From contig PWQG01000329.1 of NCBI GenBank assembly GCA_003556835.1, positions 1 through 5,321 on the forward strand: 5,321 nucleotides of DNA. The letters run 5' to 3'. The translations under genes were made by a program, and so were the position numbers. The first letter of the stretch is position 1; each line of letters opens with the position of its first letter. Source of the stretch: Gammaproteobacteria bacterium. Lineage in GTDB: Bacteria > Pseudomonadota > Gammaproteobacteria > Pseudomonadales > Pseudohongiellaceae. This document shows, piece by piece, positions 1 to 5,069 of the stretch. Below the pieces are notes generated by a model. The model saw only the letters and a list, made by a program, of their open reading frames with translations. It was not told where the DNA came from and did no database searches.

Positions 1-46
1 GACAGATTTATTTTTCCGCGCAGAGCGCCGGAAAAATAAATCTGTC
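1..46. repeat. Left RAYT-associated hairpin repeat (REP-like), truncated by window edge
   Basis: Perfect 18-base arms lie at 1-18 and 29-46, with outer sequence GACAGATTTATTTT. Inside them, CGC at 19-21 pairs with GCG at 25-27 around an AGA triloop, leaving C28 as a single bulged base on the 3' arm. The 3' arm is followed by CCCCTTTTT, the same flank as in the repeat at 860-925. The pairing GGGG side therefore probably lies just left of position 1 and the element is cut by the window. It sits 102 bases upstream of the RAYT gene. Hairpins with a mismatch or bulge flanking a RAYT are the known substrate type for this transposase family. The identity as substrate here is inferred from proximity and from the second copy. 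Confidence 0.85.
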
Positions 47-71
47 CCCTTTTTCCTTTTCCCTTTTTCCT
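45..71 (+). repeat. 27-base homopyrimidine tract with a 10-base direct repeat
   Basis: Every base from 45 to 71 is C or T. The decamer CCCTTTTTCC occurs at 47-56 and again at 61-70, separated by TTTT. It begins inside the 3' foot of the left hairpin repeat, so it may be a slipped or duplicated copy of that foot. No function is evident. Read on the + strand, the T-rich stretch after the hairpin could help terminate transcription arriving from the left. Confidence 0.6.
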
Positions 72-77
72 GCTTGG

Positions 78-106
78 TGGAAAATTCCTGAAACCCGGTC
101 TATACC
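78..106 (+). promoter_or_regulatory. Weak candidate promoter for the RAYT gene
   Basis: TGGAAA (78-83) and TATACC (101-106) are separated by 17 bases, each matching the sigma-70 consensus at 4 of 6 positions. They lie between the left hairpin and the RAYT start. Such matches are common by chance, so this is only the best candidate in the short upstream region. RAYT genes are normally expressed weakly. Confidence 0.2.
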
Positions 107-133
107 TCCTTTGATAGGGAAATCACATCATAT

Positions 134-143
134 GGAGGGAGGG
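134..143 (+). promoter_or_regulatory. Ribosome binding site deciding the GTG start of the RAYT gene
   Basis: GGAGGGAGGG ends five bases before the GTG at 149. This strong purine-rich site supports the GTG start, which also gives the MPRQARIL N-terminus typical of the family. The nearby ATG at 132 is out of frame and overlaps the site. Confidence 0.75.
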
Positions 144-148
144 TTGCA

Positions 149-841
149 GTGCCCAGACAAGCACGAATACTGATCAAGAACTATCCACATCATATCGTCC
201 ATCGAGGCCACAACCAGGCGGCCATTTTCCACGAACCTGACGATTATCGTCAGTATCTGCGAAACCTTGCCCGCCTGAAAACCGAATTCGGCCTGGAAAT
301 CTACAGCTTCTGCCTGATGACAAATCATGTCCACCTTATCGCCAACCCACTCGCAGATCCGACTCGCATCAGTCGCCTGATGAAGCGCCTGGCCGGTCGC
401 CATACCCGATACATCAACCGCAAACTCAGCCGCAGCGGTTCGCTATGGGGCGGCCGCTATCATGTGAGCCCGATCGACACTGACGCTTATCTGATGGAGT
501 GTTGCCGCTATGTAGAGCTGAATCCGGTCAAAGCCGGCATGGTTGAGCTACCTGGAGAGTACCCCTGGTCAAGTTATCGGGCGAAAGTCGGTAATGCCAG
601 GATACCCTGGCTCGATTGCGACCCAGCCTTTCTGGCTCTAGGCGAAAGCCGGGCTCAGCGCGTTGCACGATACCGTCAGTTTGTCGAAAACGCGCCCCGT
701 GTCCGCAAGACCCAGAAGCTCATACGTGAGGCAGCCGCTCGTAATCAACTCACCGGAGGAGCCACTTTTCGGGATCGGGTCGCGGCGGAAATCGGAGTAA
801 AGGTACAGAATCGAGGGCCGGGACGCCCACGGAAAAATTGA
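149..841 (+). CDS. REP-associated tyrosine transposase (RAYT, Y1_Tnp / IS200-like fold)
   Basis: The product is a 230-residue single-strand DNA nuclease/transposase of the HUH Y1 class. The N-terminus (MPRQARI, then H-IVHRGHN near 15-22) matches the family. The metal-binding HUH-type motif is NHVHL, with His60 and His62. SLWGGRY is at 98-104, and the catalytic tyrosine is best placed at Tyr121 in CRYVELNPVKAG, by comparison with Tyr115 of E. coli TnpA-REP. WSSY follows at 140-143. A basic C-terminal tail ends in GRGPGRPRK-type sequence, as in many RAYTs. All key residues are present and the frame is uninterrupted, so the enzyme looks intact. The gene is flanked by two matching hairpin repeats (1-46 and 860-925) and is single-copy in the window. 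RAYTs are usually vertically inherited, domesticated relatives of IS200/IS605 that act on REP hairpins. The subgroup is not assigned. Confidence 0.93.
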   Translation: MPRQARILIKNYPHHIVHRGHNQAAIFHEPDDYRQYLRNLARLKTEFGLEIYSFCLMTNHVHLIANPLADPTRISRLMKRLAGRHTRYINRKLSRSGSLWGGRYHVSPIDTDAYLMECCRYVELNPVKAGMVELPGEYPWSSYRAKVGNARIPWLDCDPAFLALGESRAQRVARYRQFVENAPRVRKTQKLIREAAARNQLTGGATFRDRVAAEIGVKVQNRGPGRPRKN

Positions 842-859
842 GGCTTGAAAAATGTGATG

Positions 860-925
860 TCAAAAAAGGGGACAGATTTATTTTCTGACGCTTCGCGCAG
901 AAAATAAATCTGTCCCCTTTTTTGA
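860..925. repeat. Right RAYT-associated hairpin repeat (REP-like), complete copy
   Basis: Perfect 28-base arms lie at 860-887 and 898-925, running TCAAAAAAGGGGACAG... and its complement. Inside them, CGC (889-891) pairs with GCG (895-897) around TTC, leaving A888 bulged. Read on the minus strand this becomes CTG-CGC-GAA-GCG-T-CAG. That matches the left repeat on the + strand (CCG-CGC-AGA-GCG-C-CGG) pair for pair, with the bulged pyrimidine in the same place. The two copies are therefore inverted relative to each other around the RAYT gene. The element lies within the 3' end of the VanZ-like reading frame on the minus strand. Confidence 0.92.
860..925. terminator. Symmetrical terminator-like hairpin between convergent genes
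   Basis: The 28-bp stem has A6 at its 5' foot and T6 at its 3' foot on both strands, each next to a GGGG/CCCC block. Transcripts from either direction therefore end in a long hairpin with CCCC followed by six U. It lies 18 bases after the RAYT stop and overlaps the 3' end and stop codon of the VanZ-like gene. The termination role is inferred. The AU-rich middle and the U tract being paired with A in the stem make efficiency uncertain. Confidence 0.5.
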
Positions 926-1300
926 CCACAGGCCAAGGAGGGCGCCGACACCATCCGCAACCACATCCCAGAAACTGGCAGTGCGACCTGGTATCGGATA
1001 TTGCAACAATTCGGTCAGGACACCAAGGCCAAGCAGGACCAGGAACAGCGGCCAGAGTGGTTGGCCAACCTGCCACCAGCCGCTGGCCACCAGAAAACCA
1101 CAAACTGCGAAGAGTATCGCGTGGACCAACTTGTCGAGATGTCCCGCGGCGCCGCTGCTATCTTCCGACAGGACAGGCAAAATCTGTTTCACCCAATCGG
1201 CAATCGATTCAACCACCGTCCCAGGCAGCAGCAGAACCAGCACTGTCAGGCCGATTCCGAGAACCGCCAAGCGACGATAGAAACGCGGCGACAGGATCAA
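878..1300 (-). CDS. VanZ-like integral membrane protein with repeat-encoded C-terminus
   Basis: The product is a 140-residue polytopic inner-membrane protein. A hydrophobic segment at about 11-28 is followed by DKLVHAILF (56-64), which starts the second membrane helix. A third helix lies near 82-100, then ELLQ..IPGR (97-106) and D112-x-x-A-D116 with GVGALLG. This D-K-x-x-H / E-x-x-Q / PGR / D-x-x-AD pattern is characteristic of the VanZ-like family. VanZ itself gives low-level teicoplanin resistance, but the small bacterial members have no established role. The start is TTG at 1300, overlapping the stop of the beta-barrel gene by four bases (TTGA), which suggests translational coupling. The recognisable domain ends around Trp125. 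Residues 126-140 (SKKGTDLFSARSVRK) and the TAA stop come entirely from the hairpin repeat, so the native tail was probably replaced or the gene truncated. The ribosome site is weak, and the start is less certain than the family. Confidence 0.88.
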   Translation of the reverse strand: MILSPRFYRRLAVLGIGLTVLVLLLPGTVVESIADWVKQILPVLSEDSSGAAGHLDKLVHAILFAVCGFLVASGWWQVGQPLWPLFLVLLGLGVLTELLQYPIPGRTASFWDVVADGVGALLGLWSKKGTDLFSARSVRK

Positions 1301-1896
1301 GATCCGCGATTAAAGAAGACGCTCTCACCGAAGTGGAATCGCACACCTATCCGACCGGCATAGGCGCTGCTGGCAAAATCCAGACCGGCAAAGATACCGA
1401 CCTGCTCACCGAAACTACGAACCGCCTCGACACTCATACCACCGCGGCCGCCGCCAACATTGGCGTAACGGACAAATGCACTCAATTCAAAATCATCAGT
1501 GAGCTGATTGCGAACACCCGCATCCAGGGCAATGCCATCACGCTCAACCCCCACACGCGAAGTCTGGGTGCGACCCAGCGCCTCCTGCCAGGCCCAGCCG
1601 GCACGAAGCACGAAATCGGTCTTTTCACTGAACGGACGATTGTAGCCCAGCGCAAGACGTGCAGCCTCGTTACGGATCTGGTCACTACTAACACCAGCGA
1701 ACTCGCCGACCGCGTGAAAGTGTTCGCTCAAGCTGATAGAAAGAGCGCCACCCACACCATCGCGCTTGTTACCACCAGATGGCTCGAAATTGATATAGCC
1801 AAAATCCAGATAATCGTAGCCTGGACCTGCAAACGCCAGTGAGGGCGCCACCGCCAACACTGCAACACCAAGTCCTTTCTTCCATATGCTCTTCAT
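1297..1896 (-). CDS. Small outer-membrane beta-barrel protein, function unknown
   Basis: The product has 199 residues. A Sec signal peptide (MKSIWKK, hydrophobic core to about 20) ends in the AFA cleavage site after Ala23, giving a mature protein of about 176 residues. The mature chain alternates hydrophobic and polar residues in strand-length blocks with short polar turns, for example at 27-38, 49-70, 95-104, 121-146 and 155-189. It resembles an eight-stranded barrel of the OmpA/OmpX size class, but no named family is recognised. The last strand ends in RIGVRFHF at Phe189, a typical barrel-terminal phenylalanine, followed by an unusual ten-residue tail (GESVFFNRGS). The start at 1896 is chosen over an in-frame extension to 1968 because it has a strong GGAGGTG six bases upstream and begins directly with the signal peptide. 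The stop overlaps the VanZ-like start. Confidence 0.85.
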   Translation of the reverse strand: MKSIWKKGLGVAVLAVAPSLAFAGPGYDYLDFGYINFEPSGGNKRDGVGGALSISLSEHFHAVGEFAGVSSDQIRNEAARLALGYNRPFSEKTDFVLRAGWAWQEALGRTQTSRVGVERDGIALDAGVRNQLTDDFELSAFVRYANVGGGRGGMSVEAVRSFGEQVGIFAGLDFASSAYAGRIGVRFHFGESVFFNRGS

Positions 1897-1902
1897 TACT
1901 TG

Positions 1903-1909
1903 CACCTCC
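1903..1909 (-). promoter_or_regulatory. Ribosome binding site fixing the beta-barrel gene start
   Basis: GGAGGTG on the minus strand lies six bases before the ATG at 1896. It decides against the longer in-frame reading from 1968, whose extra 24 residues would bury the signal peptide. Confidence 0.8.
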
Positions 1910-1952
1910 AGGTACACGGGCAGAATCCCGGATTTAAACAAAATCGTGTGCC

Positions 1953-1982
1953 ATTCTACTGGATACACAGGTTAAACCTCAA
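1953..1982 (-). promoter_or_regulatory. Candidate sigma-70 promoter for the beta-barrel / VanZ-like pair
   Basis: On the minus strand, TTGAGG (1982-1977) and TAGAAT (1958-1953) are 18 bases apart, matching consensus at 4 of 6 and 5 of 6 positions. Transcription would start near 1946 and give a leader of about 50 bases before the ATG at 1896. The location in the only sizeable non-coding gap upstream of the gene pair supports it. Confidence 0.45.
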
Positions 1983-2123
1983 AAGTTTTCCGTGACGGCA
2001 ATCAGCAGATTACTGGAATCACAAACCCATCCGCATTGCATGCGTGACCAGGTCAAAGCTCGTGGTGTGCTACAAGGGCGCGGTGTAGCGACGCTCAATT
2101 GTTCGGCTGCTATCCGTTTCATC
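1983..2123. other. Intergenic region with two small adjacent palindromes
   Basis: This 141-base stretch lies between the flippase-like gene stop and the candidate promoter, and no gene is supported in it. It contains CGCAT-TGC-ATGCG (2032-2044), immediately followed by TGACC-A-GGTCA (2045-2055). The first could form a small hairpin, but no T tract follows on either strand, so it is not a convincing terminator. The second is a perfect 5-1-5 inverted repeat that could be a protein binding site. No regulator is identified. Confidence 0.4.
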
Positions 2124-3101
2124 TCAAGACCTGTCTATTTTCTGATCAATGGTTGCCACCTTATCAATCACTGGTGCTTCGCCGGCGTCGGCATTGAGCG
2201 CAAACAGGCCCAGAACCACGGCGAACCAGAGCGTGGCCAGGCGAATAAAGACCGTCGCAGCAATGGCATCCGGCATACTCATCCCCGCCAGTAGCAGCAA
2301 CGACAACATGACCGCCTCGGCACTGCCCAGTCCACCAGGCAGAAAGCTGAGAGCCCCGGCCAACATGGACACAGCATAGACAAACACGGCAAAACTCAGC
2401 GTGACATCCGCCCCCAGCCAGCCAAGCACCCAATAAAACGCCAGCGCTTCGGCGCCCCAGGCCACCACACTGAGCAATGTCGCCAGGACCAATAGTTGCG
2501 GACTGTGGCAATGCCGAGCCGACAACAAGGTCTGACCGAGCTGCGCCAGCAGTCGACGCAGGCGCCCCACCTCGCCCTGACCCTGTCGGACCAGCCAGTC
2601 CAGGGAGCCTCGATGCGAAATGCCCACAAACACCAGTGACAGCACAATCACAGCCAGAAAGACCGGTGCGTGTAACTGTGGGAATTGCGCCAGACCCAGA
2701 AGAGACAACAACACAATGGCAAGCAGATCAGAAAGCCGCTCACTGATGAACGCAGCAATTGTTCGGGAAGCTGGCACACCGTGGCGAAGCAGCAAGACCG
2801 CCCGGAAGGCCTCACCGGCCTTGCCCGGAGTTGTGGTCAGCGCAAAACCGCTCAGATAGATCCGCAGACCTGGCCGCCAGGGTACCGAATGCCCCAAAGC
2901 ATCCAGGTAGCACTGCCATCGCAGGAAACGCAGACCATAGTTCAGCAGCGACATTGTCAGAGCCGCCGCGGTGCCGACAATACCAATCTGTACAAAAGCC
3001 AGCGAAACGTCCCGCCAACCGCCCCAAAGCGAGGCCAACAAATAGCCGGCCATGGCCACGGTGATGGAGAGGACCAGTGTTTTCAATTTCCAGCTATCCA
3101 T
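2124..3101 (-). CDS. Lysylphosphatidylglycerol-synthase transmembrane / flippase-like membrane protein (UPF0104, YbhN/AglD type)
   Basis: The product is a 325-residue polytopic membrane protein with roughly seven or eight hydrophobic segments (about 8-25, 37-53, 80-90, 123-137, 146-160, 203-227, 234-254, 264-274 and 280-302). Family landmarks are LNYGLRFLRW (53-62), TTTPGKAGEAFR (89-100), ERLSDL (121-126) and FLPGGLGSAEA (253-263). They match the membrane domain shared by YbhN, AglD and the flippase half of MprF (Pfam LPG_synthase_TM). It lacks the soluble aminoacyl-transferase domain of MprF, so it cannot by itself make lysyl-phosphatidylglycerol. Stand-alone members are thought to move or handle lipid-linked substrates, and the substrate here is unknown. 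The ATG at 3101 has AGGAAGAGA at 3112-3120, a somewhat long spacing. It starts 66 bases after the cysNC stop on the same strand and may share that transcript. The hydrophilic C-terminal tail (about 303-325) is probably cytoplasmic or flexible. Confidence 0.88.
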   Translation of the reverse strand: MDSWKLKTLVLSITVAMAGYLLASLWGGWRDVSLAFVQIGIVGTAAALTMSLLNYGLRFLRWQCYLDALGHSVPWRPGLRIYLSGFALTTTPGKAGEAFRAVLLLRHGVPASRTIAAFISERLSDLLAIVLLSLLGLAQFPQLHAPVFLAVIVLSLVFVGISHRGSLDWLVRQGQGEVGRLRRLLAQLGQTLLSARHCHSPQLLVLATLLSVVAWGAEALAFYWVLGWLGADVTLSFAVFVYAVSMLAGALSFLPGGLGSAEAVMLSLLLLAGMSMPDAIAATVFIRLATLWFAVVLGLFALNADAGEAPVIDKVATIDQKIDRS

Positions 3102-3142
3102 TTCGGGAGAATCTCTTCCTGCGCGAGGTGGTTCCGTAATAC

Positions 3143-3168
3143 CCCGGAAACCCGGGAGCGGGGGCTCC
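3143..3168 (-). other. Two overlapping GC-rich hairpins after cysNC, possible attenuating terminator
   Basis: CCCGG (3143-3147) pairs with CCGGG (3152-3156) around AAAC. GGAGC (3155-3159) pairs with GCTCC (3164-3168) around GGGG and touches the cysNC stop codon. The two 5-bp stems share bases 3155-3156, so they compete with each other. No T tract follows on the minus strand, so this is not a classic intrinsic terminator. It may reduce read-through into, or stabilise the mRNA before, the flippase-like gene. Confidence 0.35.
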
Positions 3169-5069
3169 TAAACGACCCCCTGCTCCCGCAGATACGCGAC
3201 CACCCTGGCCGCCGAATCTTCCGGTGATTCATCCTCGGTTGTTACGACCAATGCCGGCGCGCGAGGCACTTCATACGGCGAGTCGATTCCGGTAAAGTTC
3301 TTCAGCTCTCCTGCGCGGGCCTTGCGATACAGGCCTTTTACATCACGTTGTTCCGCCAGAGACAATGGGGTGTCGATGTAGATTTCGTGGAACCGCTGCT
3401 CACCGATCGTCTGCCTGGCCTGGATACGCTCAGCGCGGAACGGCGAGATGAACGCGGTGAGCACAATCAGCCCCGCATCGGTCATCAGTTTTGCCACTTC
3501 AGCCACGCGGCGGATGTTCTCCACACGATCGGCATCGGTGAAACCGAGGTCACGGTTCAGGCCATGTCGCACATTATCCCCGTCGAGCAAGTAGGAGTGA
3601 CGGCCCAGCGCATACAACTGGCGCTCAACATGATTGGCGATAGTGGACTTCCCTGCTCCCGAGAGTCCCGTGAACCACAGGACCACCGGGTTCTGCGCTT
3701 TCTGCGCGGCCCGGGCTTCCATGTCCACATCAAAGTGCTGGTGATGGATGTTATGCGAACGGCGCAGAGCGAAATGGATCATGCCGGCGCCGACCGTCTG
3801 CTGGGTCTGCCGATCGATCATGAGGAATCCGCCCAGATCGCGGTTGCGGGCATAGGGCTCAAACGGTACCGCGCGGTCGAAACTTATGGTGCACACCGCG
3901 ATGTCATTGAGCTCGAGCTTGCTGGCGGCAACATGTTCCAGGGTGTTGACATTGATCTGATGCTTGATGCTGGTGATTGTTGCATTGACCAATTGAGTGC
4001 CAATTCTCACCCGATAAGGACGACCGGCAAACATCGGTTGTTCGTGCATCCAGACGACATGGCACTCGAATTGATCGGCCACCTCCACCGGATCGCTAGC
4101 GTCGGATATCACATCCCCTCTCGACACATCCAACTCATCTTCAAGGGTCAATGTAACACTCTGTCCTGCAACAACAAGCGGCAGGTCGCCCTTCATATTT
4201 ATAAGTCGTGATACCCGGCTCTGTTGCCCTGAAGGCTGAATCCGTACCGGATCACCCGGCCGCAACTGCCCACTGACCAGCATGCCACTGAAACCACGGA
4301 ACCCCTCCGAAGGCCGGTTGACCCATTGCACGGGAAGGCGTAGCGGTCGGGCCTGAAGATCCGCATCGGCCACCTCACAGGTCTCCAGGTAGCCCATCAG
4401 GGTAGGCCCCTGGTACCAGGGGGTATGCTGGCTGCGACTGCTCACATTATCCCCGTCCAGTGCGGACACGGGAATGGCGGTGACCGACTCCAGTTCAATT
4501 TCGTCGGAAAACGCACGGTAGTCGGCCACAATCTCATCAAAGCGGGCCTGATCAAAGTGCACCAGGTCCATCTTGTTCACGGCCAGCACCACCTGCTTGA
4601 TACCGAGCAGACGCACCAGGTAACTGTGCCGACGGGTCTGGGTGATCACGCCCTTGCGCGCGTCGACAAGAATCACGGCCAGCTCGGCAGTGGATGCCCC
4701 GGTGACCATATTCCGCGTGTACTGCTCGTGCCCCGGTGTGTCGGCCACGATGAACTTGCGCTGATCGGTGTTAAAGAAGCGATAGGCCACGTCGATGGTG
4801 ATGCCCTGCTCGCGCTCAGCGGCCAGACCATCGACCAGGAGCGCCAGGTCCACCCCACCGGCCTGGGTACCCCAGCGTTTGGAATCTTCCTCCATGGCGG
4901 CAATCTGGTCATCGAGCAGCAGCTTGGAGTCATACAGCAGGCGACCTATGAGTGTGGACTTGCCGTCGTCGACTGAACCACAGGTGATGAAACGCAGCAG
5001 GGTTTTGTGTTCGTGCTGACGCAGGTATTCCCCGATGTTCTCGGCAATCAAAGTGGACGAGTCTGCCAT
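3168..5069 (-). CDS. cysNC: Bifunctional sulfate adenylyltransferase subunit 1 / adenylylsulfate kinase (CysNC)
   Basis: This cytoplasmic fusion enzyme of 633 residues activates sulfate. The N-terminal CysN GTPase (about 22-435) partners with CysD to form APS from ATP and sulfate, with GTP hydrolysis driving the reaction. It shows G1 GSVDDGKST (31-39), switch region REQGITID (87-94), G3 DTPGH (110-114), G4 NKMD (165-168) and a likely G5 at VSAL (201-204), then two beta-barrel domains. The C-terminal APS kinase (about 460-633) makes PAPS. It has P-loop GLSGAGKST (468-476), DGDNVRHGL (496-504), FISPFRAER (540-548) with Ser542 at the phospho-serine position of E. coli CysC, and KNFTGIDSPYE (590-600). 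Length and domain order match NodQ/CysNC fusions, and no key residue is missing. The ATG at 5069 overlaps the cysD stop by one base (TGATG), indicating translational coupling. PAPS may feed cysteine synthesis or sulfation; the window does not show which. Confidence 0.97.
   Translation of the reverse strand: MADSSTLIAENIGEYLRQHEHKTLLRFITCGSVDDGKSTLIGRLLYDSKLLLDDQIAAMEEDSKRWGTQAGGVDLALLVDGLAAEREQGITIDVAYRFFNTDQRKFIVADTPGHEQYTRNMVTGASTAELAVILVDARKGVITQTRRHSYLVRLLGIKQVVLAVNKMDLVHFDQARFDEIVADYRAFSDEIELESVTAIPVSALDGDNVSSRSQHTPWYQGPTLMGYLETCEVADADLQARPLRLPVQWVNRPSEGFRGFSGMLVSGQLRPGDPVRIQPSGQQSRVSRLINMKGDLPLVVAGQSVTLTLEDELDVSRGDVISDASDPVEVADQFECHVVWMHEQPMFAGRPYRVRIGTQLVNATITSIKHQINVNTLEHVAASKLELNDIAVCTISFDRAVPFEPYARNRDLGGFLMIDRQTQQTVGAGMIHFALRRSHNIHHQHFDVDMEARAAQKAQNPVVLWFTGLSGAGKSTIANHVERQLYALGRHSYLLDGDNVRHGLNRDLGFTDADRVENIRRVAEVAKLMTDAGLIVLTAFISPFRAERIQARQTIGEQRFHEIYIDTPLSLAEQRDVKGLYRKARAGELKNFTGIDSPYEVPRAPALVVTTEDESPEDSAARVVAYLREQGVV

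Noticed and set aside
1..925. A classical insertion sequence with target-site duplication or a CRISPR array
   Set aside because: The left boundary is outside the window, so no target duplication can be tested. The two repeats are single inverted hairpins rather than spaced direct repeats, which rules out CRISPR.
745..1103. Minus-strand open frames overlapping the RAYT end and the VanZ-like gene
   Set aside because: They are alternative frames opened by the hairpin repeat, with no family match. The VanZ-like frame carries the conserved motifs.
922..1842. Long open frame of 306 codons on the + strand
   Set aside because: It lies antisense to the VanZ-like and beta-barrel genes, both of which have family motifs or a signal peptide and good context. 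Its own product is low-complexity (Thr/Arg/Gln-rich) with no recognisable domain.
1897..1968. 24-residue N-terminal extension of the beta-barrel protein
   Set aside because: The internal ATG at 1896 has a strong GGAGGTG site and starts a clean signal peptide. The extension would also overlap the candidate promoter region.
2032..2044. Small hairpin as a terminator for the flippase-like gene
   Set aside because: The 5-bp stem has no T tract on either side, so it does not meet the usual terminator pattern.
1992..2294. Possible small + strand gene starting in the intergenic gap
   Set aside because: It has no convincing ribosome site, half of it is antisense to the flippase-like gene, and no recognisable motif is present.
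2685..3227. Open frame of 180 codons on the + strand
   Set aside because: It is antisense to the flippase-like gene and crosses into the cysNC end. Its composition is unlike a real protein.
3348..4211. Open frame of 287 codons on the + strand
   Set aside because: It is wholly antisense to cysNC, whose motifs are complete. It is a shadow of codon bias in that gene.
4425..4976. Open frame of 183 codons on the + strand
   Set aside because: It is antisense to the GTPase domain of cysNC, has no ribosome site of note, and its product resembles no family.
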